Shown here one piece after another: positions 54,852 to 63,258 of a DNA stretch of 64,000 nucleotides. Made by a program: the position numbers and the translations under genes. The DNA is from Pleurocapsa sp. FMAR1. Lineage in GTDB: Bacteria; Cyanobacteriota; Cyanobacteriia; Cyanobacteriales; Xenococcaceae. Numbering within the stretch: position 1 is the first letter of the stretch; each line of letters opens with the position of its first letter. The stretch covers positions 186,001 to 250,000 of the forward strand of contig NZ_OY762512.1 of the NCBI RefSeq assembly GCF_963665995.1, in the 5' to 3' direction. The notes below the pieces were generated by a model. The model did not search any database. It was given only the letters and a program-made list of their open reading frames with translations, and was not told the origin of the DNA.

Positions 54852-54928
54852 AATGTTTAATGCTCGCCCTCGACAGTTTGCTCAACGGGGGCAACCCCCG
54901 CAACGCAACTGTCTCGCAATGTTCAATG
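54852..54928 (+). repeat. Dispersed double-hairpin repeat with flanking direct repeats
   Basis: The 55-bp core (54863-54917) reads CTCGCCCTCGACAGTTTGCT, then an inner CAACGGGGGCAACCCCCG hairpin, CAACGC and the closing ACTGTCTCGC. It is bordered by AATGTTTAATG (54852-54862) and AATGTTCAATG (54918-54928), an 11-base direct repeat with one mismatch, like an aged target-site duplication. Confidence 0.75.
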
Positions 54929-54930
54929 TT

Positions 54931-56310
54931 TCAGTCTCCGCCGATTTCGACTAATTTGCCGATATTAAAATCGATTTTGACCCAGCCTTGAAGACGACGT
55001 AAATTATCGAGTAAAAGCAAAGGAATTTGCCAGTTATGCAGCATTAAAAAGGGTAAAGGATCGTCTGGGCTTAGAACAGCGTCAGTTCCTTTGGTTATCT
55101 TTTGCCACCAAGCTTTAAGTTCTGCTAAAGAACGGATACTTAATAACCTCCAGAGTTCGTGATACGTCCAGTAGGTAGGTTTGCTATCGGGTAAAGGAGT
55201 AATGGGCTGTTCTTGTGGTTCACCATCTGATAGATAAGCTTCTGCTACTCCTGAATGATCGTGAAACATAGTAATGGCAGAATGCAGACGAGGATTACAT
55301 TCAATGGGATAAACTGTTCCGTCTTCTGTTTGAATCATGTCAAAACAAATTTGTCCTGTTAGATTCATTTTCTGCACAAAGGTTTTTACCCATTGATAGA
55401 TCGTGGGATTATCTACCTGTTCGTAATTAACCTGAGAAGGAGAAGATTTAGAACAGCAGTGCAGTCTAATTTTTCCCTTGCGGACAGTTGCATGAAAGCA
55501 ATATTCTTGTCCGCGAATAAATTCTTGCATTACCCAGGGCTTTGCTTCGCTAATAGGTAAACTACGAACATAGTCTTCCATTTCTGAAAAGGGCAATCTA
55601 GTTAAATCTAGTCGCAATACCGAATCATAAGGAATACTTTTAACAATATATTTACTACCGTCACTCTCGAAATCGAAGTCTAGGATCTGTTGCGGATCGG
55701 TAATACGAAATACTTTAGGTGCAGATAAACCTAGTTCTCTAGCTTTTGAGCAAAAGGCGTGTTTATCGTCAAGAATGGCAGTAACTTCTGGATCGAGATG
55801 AATTGATTCGCAGTAAGGTTCTAAAGCTTTCTTGGCTAAAGAATCATAGTAGCTAGAAATGGGACTGGATACGGGAACAAAAAGATCGATATCTTGCTTT
55901 TTGGCTATATCAACTAAAGCTTGACAGTATGCCTCTGGTTCTTTTTCGGGAACAGGTACGGTAAAAAACCCTTTGACAGCGCGGGAAAAACGATGACCCG
56001 ACAGCCAATATTTATGGGTTTCTACCAGATATACTTCATGTCCATCTCTGTGGAAAGATCTTGCTAGCTGTAACGCCTTGGTCATTTTTGCACCTGTGAT
56101 CAGGATGCGTTTTTTTTCCGTTGGGGTATTGGGCGCGATCGCGCGATCGCCCTTACCTGAGATGATATTTTTAATCATAGACAAAAACACCAACGCCAAA
56201 TTAAAAGGAAGTAACAGCAATAGTAATGCCAGTGTACCCAAATTTTTGGCGATGCCTTCGGCTAGCTTCGCAATCGCCAAACCACGGGAAATAAATAATG
56301 TTTGCGCCAT
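54931..56310 (-). CDS. mysC: Mycosporine-glycine synthase (ATP-grasp ligase) MysC
   Basis: An ATP-grasp ligase joining glycine to 4-deoxygadusol to form mycosporine-glycine. ATG 56310 (MAQTLFISRG) is preferred over 56331, matching the N-terminus of Anabaena MysC. A hydrophobic segment (about 23-42) precedes ILITGAKMTKALQLARSFHR. Also present: KYWLSGHRFSRAVKGFFTVP, VPVSSPISSYYDSLAKKALE, the ATP-grasp CFDMIQTEDGTVYPIECNPR and the end LRRLQGWVKIDFNIGKLVEI. It is separated from mysB by 56 bases containing a perfect palindrome. Confidence 0.95.
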   Translation of the reverse strand: MAQTLFISRGLAIAKLAEGIAKNLGTLALLLLLLPFNLALVFLSMIKNIISGKGDRAIAPNTPTEKKRILITGAKMTKALQLARSFHRDGHEVYLVETHKYWLSGHRFSRAVKGFFTVPVPEKEPEAYCQALVDIAKKQDIDLFVPVSSPISSYYDSLAKKALEPYCESIHLDPEVTAILDDKHAFCSKARELGLSAPKVFRITDPQQILDFDFESDGSKYIVKSIPYDSVLRLDLTRLPFSEMEDYVRSLPISEAKPWVMQEFIRGQEYCFHATVRKGKIRLHCCSKSSPSQVNYEQVDNPTIYQWVKTFVQKMNLTGQICFDMIQTEDGTVYPIECNPRLHSAITMFHDHSGVAEAYLSDGEPQEQPITPLPDSKPTYWTYHELWRLLSIRSLAELKAWWQKITKGTDAVLSPDDPLPFLMLHNWQIPLLLLDNLRRLQGWVKIDFNIGKLVEIGGD

Positions 56311-56335
56311 CTGAAATAAATTCAAGTACATTGTG

Positions 56336-56363
56336 GTAGGGGCGTTTCGCGAAACGCCCCTAC
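56336..56363. repeat. 28-bp perfect palindrome between mysB and mysC
   Basis: GTAGGGGCGTTTCG (56336-56349) followed directly by its reverse complement CGAAACGCCCCTAC (56350-56363), with no loop. It lies in the mysB-mysC gap, 5 bases before the longest mysC frame. GTAGGGGCG...CGCCCCTAC ends are seen in many cyanobacterial repeats. It could fold in the mRNA and separate the expression of the two genes. Confidence 0.85.
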
Positions 56364-56366
56364 GGG

Positions 56367-57203
56367 TTATTTACGCTTAATGAGGGTTACGCCATCCCGC
56401 AAGGGAATCATCACCTGTTCGACACGAGGATCTTCGGCAACAAAGCGGTTAAAACGGGCGATCGCCTTACCATTTTCTGTCCGTTGTTCTTCGGGCAAAT
56501 AAGGTTGTCCCTGCATCAGAGTATTATCTACACAGATAAAACCATCAGGTGTTAACAAATTACTCTCCAATAACAGGTTGACATAATTGATATATCCACC
56601 TTTATCAGCATCGATAAACACCAAATCAAAAGACTCCCCCGTATCTATTAGCTGATTCACAGTCTCAATTGCGGGGGCAACCTTAACCTCAATTTTTTTA
56701 CCGTGGGTAGAAGCAGCAAAACAGTCGATCGCAAACTGGGAAACGTATTCGTCTACTTCGCAAGCAAGTAAGTAACCGTCATCTGGTAAAGCTTCGGCGA
56801 TCGCTAAAGCGGAATAACCAGTGAACATACCAATTTCTAGTACGCGCTTGGACTTGCTGATAGACACCAACATCTTGAGTAGTTGTCCTTCAATATGCCC
56901 AGAAAGCATTTCTTGTTCTAAAGCGCGAACCGTTTCGCCATCGTCAAAACGTTTACTCCAGTCTTCTTTTTGGGTTCTATCTGTCAAATTAGCTAGAGCC
57001 TCTGATTCAGAAGTAGTGCAGGCTTCTAAATAGGGGTCGATTCCCGCAGCTAAATGATATGCTTCGTCTAAGAATGTTTTAAATTCAGTTGAAATCGATT
57101 CTGTTTTGGCTGCGTTTAGAATGTGTTCTAGCTGCTGGACAAGAATCCCTAAAGGAGTAACTGGTCTTGCGGTTTTCTTCTGAGCTTCTGCTGTTCCCAC
57201 CAC
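56367..57203 (-). CDS. mysB: 4-Deoxygadusol O-methyltransferase MysB
   Basis: A 278-residue SAM-dependent methyltransferase of the caffeoyl-CoA OMT type that makes 4-deoxygadusol from the mysA product. LEIGMFTGYSALAIAEALPD (motif I), FDLVFIDADKGGYINYVNLL (metal-binding Asp region) and GFICVDNTLMQGQPY match MysB of Anabaena. It starts two bases after the mysA stop, so translation is coupled. Confidence 0.95.
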   Translation of the reverse strand: MVGTAEAQKKTARPVTPLGILVQQLEHILNAAKTESISTEFKTFLDEAYHLAAGIDPYLEACTTSESEALANLTDRTQKEDWSKRFDDGETVRALEQEMLSGHIEGQLLKMLVSISKSKRVLEIGMFTGYSALAIAEALPDDGYLLACEVDEYVSQFAIDCFAASTHGKKIEVKVAPAIETVNQLIDTGESFDLVFIDADKGGYINYVNLLLESNLLTPDGFICVDNTLMQGQPYLPEEQRTENGKAIARFNRFVAEDPRVEQVMIPLRDGVTLIKRK

Positions 57204-57205
57204 GA

Positions 57206-58450
57206 CTATCTACTCCCTGCTAACGCTTCTTCAGTTGATTCTTTGCCTTCATTCATGTATACTTGCGTTCCTAAACCTGAATCAGGATAGTCGGCGCAAA
57301 TACGTCTGTGTTCGGCTAAAGTTTCTTCCAACTCGTCTTTTTCTAGGTCGTTGATAAAGAAACAAGTTCCAATCGGTTTGGGTACGGCTGCTCTAAGTAA
57401 ACCATCTCTAGTTTGGGTAATAGATTCACCAGCTTTCCACAGTAAGTCTATATCTAAAACTGGGTTATCTAATGCCAGTCCGATATTATTCATGGTGGTT
57501 AAAATGCGATCGCGATCTTCAGGAGTAATATAGCCTCGCGTTGCTGCTATTGTAGCCGACAGTGCCATGTCAATATTGACCGCATGACCATGATATAGAG
57601 GAATTTCTGGAGTAAGCTCAAAGGTAGGACTCCAGGTATGTCCGTAAGCAATTACCCGATCTAAATCTAGTTCGTGGAGGTTGGGTGCTTCCAACTCCAG
57701 CATTTTTTTGATTGCTTTATAAGTTAGCTTACGTCCAATTTCACGGATTTCTTCACTACCGTTAAGATAACCAAAGCGAGTCTCTAATAGTTCTTTGCCA
57801 TATTTTTCTAATAGCTCAAACACCTCTTTATGAGAGACTACGGCAATTTTGACTAATTCTGCCATTCCATTACGCACCTGTGCTTCTGGTAAAGTACGTA
57901 GAAAAGAAAAGTCAAGAATTACTTTTTTCGAGGCGTGATAAGCACCAAGACGATTCTTTAGTTTCTTGTGGTTAACTGCAACCTTGATAGCTACACTAGC
58001 ATCAACCAAGCCAATCATAGTCGTAGGAATGCGAATATAGTTGCTGCTGCGACGATAACTAGCACAAGCAAAACCAGCCACGTCAGTAATCAAACCACCA
58101 CCAACTACTAATACAGGCTCTTTACGTACCAAACCAAAATCAGCAAAAGCGTCAACTATCTTTTCTAAAGTTTGTAAACTCTTATCTAACTCACTAATAA
58201 TGATCGCGAAGACTGTTAAATCGATATCGTAATGCTTGAAGTATGCTTCGATTTGGTCTTTGTAAAGCCGATGCACGTTAGCATCTACAACCATTAAGCA
58301 GCGTCCGAACTTTTCATAGCTGTCTGCAATTTCTCTATTTTTGGTATCAAACACTCCTTCTACAAACAGAAGATCGTACTCAATTTTTTCGTAGCCTTCA
58401 ACTCTAAACGCTGTGTCTGTAGCTACAAATTTTGCTTCAATTTGACTCAT
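57206..58450 (-). CDS. mysA: 2-Demethyl-4-deoxygadusol synthase MysA
   Basis: A 414-residue sugar phosphate cyclase using sedoheptulose 7-phosphate, the entry step to mycosporines. [18 protein letters not shown] is the characteristic start. [20 protein letters not shown] (NAD-binding), [40 protein letters not shown] and [20 protein letters not shown] (metal His) follow. The pattern is that of DDGS rather than 3-dehydroquinate synthase. First gene of the mys operon, with a 1.1-kb non-coding region upstream that should hold its promoter. Confidence 0.96.
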   Translation of the reverse strand: MSQIEAKFVATDTAFRVEGYEKIEYDLLFVEGVFDTKNREIADSYEKFGRCLMVVDANVHRLYKDQIEAYFKHYDIDLTVFAIIISELDKSLQTLEKIVDAFADFGLVRKEPVLVVGGGLITDVAGFACASYRRSSNYIRIPTTMIGLVDASVAIKVAVNHKKLKNRLGAYHASKKVILDFSFLRTLPEAQVRNGMAELVKIAVVSHKEVFELLEKYGKELLETRFGYLNGSEEIREIGRKLTYKAIKKMLELEAPNLHELDLDRVIAYGHTWSPTFELTPEIPLYHGHAVNIDMALSATIAATRGYITPEDRDRILTTMNNIGLALDNPVLDIDLLWKAGESITQTRDGLLRAAVPKPIGTCFFINDLEKDELEETLAEHRRICADYPDSGLGTQVYMNEGKESTEEALAGSR

Positions 58451-59556
58451 TATTTTTGCCTAAATACAACTGAAATATCTACAAGATTACTTTGTAAACT
58501 ATTTACAAATCATCTTTTTTTTTATGGGCGAAAGAAAACTAACTGAGGTAAAATTTACCTCAATTTATTGGTTAACTCCTATAAATATCTTCCATCCATT
58601 GAAGGCAATGACTTGGCTTTTTTATAAGATGTCAGTTTTTTGCTTATTTTCAATCTAAATTTTAGAAGCTACTACCTTTTAAAAAGATAAAGTAAACAAT
58701 CTAAATTTAGAACAAAAACCTCGGTAGAAAAAGTACTGGTGGATAGCCTGTAATCAATTTATTTAACCTTACCTATTTATATGTAACACAATTCTTATTC
58801 TTAAGTATCTGCACATAGTCATAGTTCAGAAAAAATCGTTCAACAGATTAAAAGTGATTATCAAGCTATGCAATTGCCGATTTATTTAATTCTCACTTAC
58901 TTACATTTTCATTAAAGCAAGTTTTTGGGGCTTAATTCGCCATCATTTGTAAATTTATGTTAAGATTGTCTTAAGTTTGTTAACGTAATTTACATTTATC
59001 TCAGATTTACCTTGATGAAAAGCAAAAAAATATAATTAAAAACAACAAAACGATACTTACGCTAATATTTTTGATTAATCAAAAATATTGCCTGTATAAT
59101 AACCAAATTACTAAGGCAATTTTTTGAATAACTTTTATGACAATAAAAATTTCAATTTATGCTTGATAAAGTATGAAATACGAAAAGAAATAATGCTAAT
59201 TTAAACTAAATAGAAGAAACTGCTAACTGCTATTAGAAGACATCTGTTACAAATACTGTCTAATACCATTTGCAACTTCAAGCATAAGCTTGATGTACAT
59301 TAACTAATTATTTGTTATCTTAACAAAATAATGTCATTTATTTTTTAACATCCCAAAACTGTTACAAATGATAGACTATAGCCAGATTAATCTAATTAAA
59401 TTGCTTCAACAAGTCGATTCTATAAGCTTGGGAAACCCAAGCATAGCCAGACTTCAAAGTGCCATTTGAACAAATTAACAAATTAGGTGGCACTTTCTGT
59501 ATTTATAACAATTTAACTGTCATACCATTTCTCCATGAAGATGCACTAAATTAATA
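58451..59556. other. AT-rich region upstream of mysA
   Basis: About 1.1 kb without a credible protein. Near its far end are two tandem hairpins on the plus strand. GCTTGGG (59426-59432) pairs with CCCAAGC (59436-59442), and AAAGTGCCA (59456-59464) with TGGCACTTT (59488-59496). A small palindrome CAAGCATAAGCTTG lies at 59279-59292. UV or light control of mysA presumably lies here, but no motif could be assigned. Confidence 0.5.
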
Positions 59557-59827
59557 ATGGTGATCTGGCGCAAAGAAATGGGAAATAGATTTCAGGTAGA
59601 AGTCAATGAGAGTAAAAAAGAATTAAGACATCGATTGCATCATTCAGTTACCTCTAGCAGTAGAGAAAGATTACAGATGCTGTATTGGCTAAAACAAGAT
59701 GCGATCGCGCTTCTTATTGGATTATTGCAAGATATCAACATGGCGATTGGGTATGCCTCCTAAACGGAGGCACCCCTCGCCATCAAAACAAACGAACTAG
59801 AGCATAAGAGTAGAATTTGCCAAAATT
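59557..59827 (+). pseudogene. IS630-type transposase N-terminal remnant
   Basis: The 68-codon frame WRKEMGNRFQVEVNESKKEL, then SSSRERLQMLYWLKQDAI, resembles the N-terminal helix-turn-helix of cyanobacterial IS630 transposases ('...KE(K/R)LQML.WLK...'). After a frame change the DNA still reads ARYQHGDWVCLLNGGTPRHQ, like the following 'KYR.GGL..LL..GT' block. The DDE part is absent, so this is a dead fragment. Confidence 0.6.
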
Positions 59828-59859
59828 TCTTTTAGTTTAAAGATGAAGTAACCGCTGGC

Positions 59860-61676
59860 TTACAATCTCGGATCGACAGGTTCGCTTTCGAGTGCCAACA
59901 CTCCAAACACACATTCATGAACCTTTCTCAATGGTTCGTTACTGACAAAACGCTTTAAAGCCTCAACACCAAGAGCAAATTCTCTGAGGGCGAGCGATCG
60001 CTTCTTGAACGGCGCATTCGCGCCAGCGTCCCGAAGGGACTTTGAGGCGTTAGCCTCTGTGTCGCAGAAGACGGGGGTAACCCCCCTTCGGGTGAAGCAG
60101 TTTCGCAGGGCGGGGTACCGCCCAAGTCGCGTCTAGCGACAGGCTCTGGAGAGCCTCGCCTAACGGGAGGAAAGTCGGCACGTTCCAACGTGCGCTGCTT
60201 TGCAGCCTGCAGCGGGGAAACCCCGCCACTCTCAGCAATAGCGCTACTCGGAGGGAACCTCCGCAACGCTTTGCTTCGCAACGAACTGCTTCACCGCAAC
60301 GCGCTGCATCGCTTTCTAGTCAAGCCTCTTTGTTTGAGTCGTTCTAGATGTTCTGGTAATGAGTATTCCAAACTGTAGATAATTCTGAGATATTCCGCAC
60401 GACGAGCAAGTAATTTTGTCTTGATTGAAGAACTTTCTCCCAGTACAAGTATAGCAAATACCAATTCCTTCATCTCTAATACCAAAGCCTTTTTCAACCA
60501 CGCTTTCATCGCGACACAAAACAACTATGACGCGAGAACCCATGTGTTTTTCTTCACAGATAACTTGCTTGACATTATGTTGCTGATAATAAGTAAAAGC
60601 TTCAGTAGGATGTTCTAAAAAATCTGGTAGTTTGGATGTGGCGACAGGAGACATAGTGGGAGGAAGATAAATAAGCCATTTGGGATTGACCGCAAAACGG
60701 CTCATAACTTCTAAAGCAGTAATGCTTTGGTCTTCGCGGATGACGATCTTGCCATAGATATCAGTATTGATAAACCGTTTACCCGTTACGTCTTCAATAT
60801 CTAAGACATCATTCTGTTGCTGAAAATTGTTATTGATTTCTGCATCCAAAGGTTTAGCAGGTTGGCAATACACCTTAGCAGCATTGACGCTAACTAATTC
60901 TCGTTCGGGATAGCGCAAGGCGGTTAACTTTCCACCAAAAACACAACCCGTATCAATATCAATAGTATTATTCAACCATTCTGCCTCTGGTACTGGAGTA
61001 TGTCCGTAGACAACGATCGCCTGACCGCGATATTCTCTCGCCCATTCGTAACGAACGGGAAAACCAAACTCGTCTATTTCTCCTGTAGTTTCACCATAGA
61101 GAGCAAAATATCGAAAGCACCCCGTTCGTGTTTGCGGTTGGTCCACATTGGTTGGATAGCAACTTCTACCGCTTCAATTTCCTCGACAGAAGACAGCTTA
61201 TAGATAAATCTAAAACCCTCCCGTTTTAAATTCTTGAGCGATCTCTTTAAACTACGAGCATGGTTTTTGACCACGTGAGAGCCAAACTGTCGATCTGGTC
61301 GTTGTTTGTTTCTTTCGTGACATATCGACTCAGGCAGATCGAAAACAATTGCTGCTGCAAAACAATGAAACTGTTTGGCTAAATTAATTAAAGGCTTACG
61401 GCTTTCTGGCTGTACATTAGAAGAAGCAACATAAGGGCGATAGTTTACATATTGTTCTAAAAGGCTGTCTTTTGCTGAGAGTTTACCCCGAACTAATTCT
61501 ATTGGGTCGATGTCTAAAAGTAAGGCTGCGGTGCAGCGTTCTGTAGTTGCTTCTGGATAGAATACGTGTGCTTTACCAACCGAAACCCAGAATGTCTGAC
61601 ATTTATTTGGATGTTTGTGGAGTAAATATCCTAAGTCTGTAGCGGGTTGATGGGTAGTAGTAATAGTCAACAGCAT
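59860..61676 (-). pseudogene. Collapsed hen1-pnkp RNA repair locus
   Basis: Pieces of two neighbouring genes are joined. Frame 1 (from 61676) begins with the Hen1 N-terminus, MLLTITTTHQPATDLGYLLH to about residue 88. It then jumps into the kinase part of Pnkp (FHCFAAAIVFDLPESICHER, residues about 90-189). Near 61105 a second deletion leads, in another frame, to the Pnkp phosphatase end ([35 protein letters not shown]) and ligase start ([18 protein letters not shown]). A third deletion near 60430 removes most of the ligase. Its tail, [19 protein letters not shown] then LALREFALGVEALKRF, ends at 59860, split by a 304-bp insertion. Walker A, the Hen1 catalytic half and the phosphatase start are lost. 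Confidence 0.88.
60004..60307. mobile_element. 304-bp palindromic hairpin array inserted in pnkp remnant
   Basis: Bordered by direct repeats ATCGCTT (59997-60003 and 60308-60314). It consists of about ten short hairpins with tiny loops, such as GCACGTTCCAACGTGC, GCGGGGAAACCCCGC, GGGGGTAACCCCCC, GCTGCTTTGCAGC and GAGGCGTTAGCCTC. Removing the insert with one repeat restores the Pnkp ligase frame exactly (LTRKRSLALREFALG). Open frames crossing it are artefacts of base composition. Confidence 0.85.
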
Positions 61677-61780
61677 TTTTCTTGCTCACACATAAAGTAT
61701 CGAAAGTTAGAGTCAGGCGCTCGACTGTTTTTAACGTCGATAATTTGCTCGATCTTAAATGAGTCACCAATCTTACCCAT
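61667..61780 (-). CDS. Possible 37-residue leader ORF overlapping hen1 start
   Basis: ATG at 61780 opens MGKIGDSFKIEQIIDVKNSR, ends with MCEQEKCC, and its TGA falls inside the hen1 remnant's first codons (ATGCTGTTGA). Such overlap suggests an operon gene from before the locus decayed. No family is recognised and the ribosome site is weak, so it may be a chance frame. Confidence 0.25.
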   Translation of the reverse strand: MGKIGDSFKIEQIIDVKNSRAPDSNFRYFMCEQEKCC

Positions 61781-62251
61781 TGTTATAGTTCATTAGAACT
61801 AACATACAGCAATATTAACAATTTCAACTTATTGGCGATCCGAAGGCTACACCCATTCGTCCTACCTATTCAAGTATTTATGCTCGAAGAGTACAAGCCA
61901 TCAAGTGGGATAACAAGTGCAAGCGCGGGGCATAATCTCAATATGGCGTTGAGCCGAGATACGTGTAAAATCATGCCACATCGACTTACAACTACTGCTA
62001 CTATTGCGTTTCAGGTTCGATAGGAATAACCATTGCTGTTTCCAACGGTTGAGGTAGATTATCAAAATCAACGATATAGTCTCCATAACGCGCTTTGATG
62101 ACCAGTCAGATAGGGACTCAAAGTAGCTAATGTTCGAGGTTTAATAACATATCTTTCAGCACTCAAAGAGCGAATAATCGAAGAAATATCAAAAGCATTC
62201 TGCCAAATAATAGAATTAGCAATTAAATTTAGATACTTGAGCCTTTTCTTG

Positions 62252-62296
62252 ATGCAGTCGCTTCAACGGAGAGAATCTCCGCAACGCGCTGCATCG
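62252..62296. mobile_element. 45-bp hairpin insertion in the Tn3 remnant
   Basis: Outer arms GATGCAG (62251-62257) and CTGCATC (62289-62295) enclose a TCAACGGAGAGAATCTCCGC inner hairpin. It is bordered by a 9-base direct repeat CTTTTCTTG (62243-62251 and 62297-62305). It splits the conserved transposase block between NDPLEQEK and RLKYLN, showing that it inserted after the gene existed. Confidence 0.8.
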
Positions 62297-62584
62297 CTTT
62301 TCTTGTTCTAAGGGGTCATTATCAGTAATCAATCCATCTTTGCCAAAAAACAGCCATTTAGAAAAACCGTTATAGGCTTCTACAATATTTATTGGTACAG
62401 GAAGTAATTTGCCTTCTCAAACCCATGTCGGAGATATATTGCAATACGTCGCGTTTTTGGTGGGAAGCTTCCCACCAAAAAGCCGACTGTAGAAACATGG
62501 TTCTGACGACTCTACCTAATTCGCGAAAAGCCTGATAAAGCCTGATAAAGCCTATTTTTACGACTATAAGTTCCCGCCCTCGCC

Positions 62585-62750
62585 AACCAAGGGGTACCCC
62601 CCGCAGGTACCTCACCCTCGACAGTTCCTTCAACGCGGGGAACCCGCGCAACGGACTGTCTCGCAACGGGGTGAAACCCCGCAACGGTTTTGCGAAACAG
62701 CCTTGCAGGAGGGTTTCCCTCCGCAGAGGACTGTTGAGGGTGGCTCGCAA
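62585..62750. repeat. Cluster of palindromic hairpins in the Tn3 remnant
   Basis: Consecutive small hairpins, including GGGGTACCCC and GCGGGGTTTCACCCCG-like (on the minus strand). A full copy of the CCTCGACAGT...CAACGCGGGGAACCCGCG...CAACGGACTGTCTCG unit lies at about 62615-62669. They interrupt the transposase between LRKL and the AFRELGRVVRT block. The frames at 62370-62823 through here are not proteins. Confidence 0.75.
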
Positions 62751-63216
62751 TTTTCTCAAGATAGTCGAGGGCATCAATTTTCCTGCTCTGATAGATAAAA
62801 CCACTCTCATTAAATCTTGCCAATGAGTTTTAATTAACTCCCAATTAATGACATCTCCAAATAAAGGTTCAAGATATTTATATTTGTCGTCAGCACTGAC
62901 ACGACAAAAGGTATCGCACTATATTCCTCACCCAAGTTCAAACAGGTACAGATATGGTCAATAATAGGATGAGGGATAAACTCAAATTGACCGCACAAAA
63001 GTAGCCTAATCGCTGAAAGGTTTTGAGCATGACCAAAAAGCTAAACTGTCCTTAATAACTACAAGTTTTAGATCTGGCTAATTTAATTTCTTTTTCTGTG
63101 GAAGTGTAAAATTCGATTAATTCCTTGTTACTGGGGTTGGGTTTAAAACGAGGGTAAGCAGTACGCTCAATTGATGTAATTAAAAATTACCTTCTCATTA
63201 TGTTGAATTATAGTTT

Positions 63217-63233
63217 ATGATAACGATTATCAT
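63217..63233. promoter_or_regulatory. Zur-type operator before znuA
   Basis: ATGATAACGATTATCAT has arms ATGATAA/TTATCAT around CGA. TGATAAC-G-ATTATCA fits the 7-1-7 cyanobacterial Zur box (TGATAATnATTATCA) with one changed base. It lies 26 bases upstream of the ATG of a zinc-binding protein gene, where a repressor would block transcription. Fur boxes look similar, but the gene content favours Zur. Confidence 0.75.
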
Positions 63234-63258
63234 TTTACATCAATCGAGAGTCCAATAA

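Larger units (their letters stand above)
62001..63050 (-). pseudogene. Tn3-family transposase C-terminal remnant
   Basis: Across three frames the minus strand reads KYKYLEPLFGDVINWELIKT, HWQDLMRVVLSIRAGKLMPS, then after an inserted repeat cluster AFRELGRVVRTMFLQ, ISDMGLRRQITS and VEAYNGFSKWLFFG. NDPLEQEK, RLKYLNLIANSIIWQNAFDI and TLATLSPYLTGH follow, to a stop at 62001. The order and motifs are those of Tn3-type transposases (W.D..R...S...G, ELGR..RT, EA.N...F.G, L...N.). A possible terminal repeat, GGGGCATAATCTCAATATGG, begins at 61927, 33-70 bases beyond the stop as in Tn3 elements. Frameshifts and insertions make it inactive. Confidence 0.75.

Noticed and set aside
57206-58450. 3-Dehydroquinate synthase (aroB)
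   Set aside because: The N-terminus, the length and the mysB/mysC neighbours match 2-demethyl-4-deoxygadusol synthase.
59955-60281. 108- and 62-residue frames across the palindrome array
   Set aside because: They are open only because of GC-rich hairpin repeats; the DNA is an insertion in the pnkp remnant.
62370-62823. Two overlapping minus-strand frames as genes
   Set aside because: Each contains a piece of Tn3 transposase followed by translated palindromes; they are parts of one broken gene.
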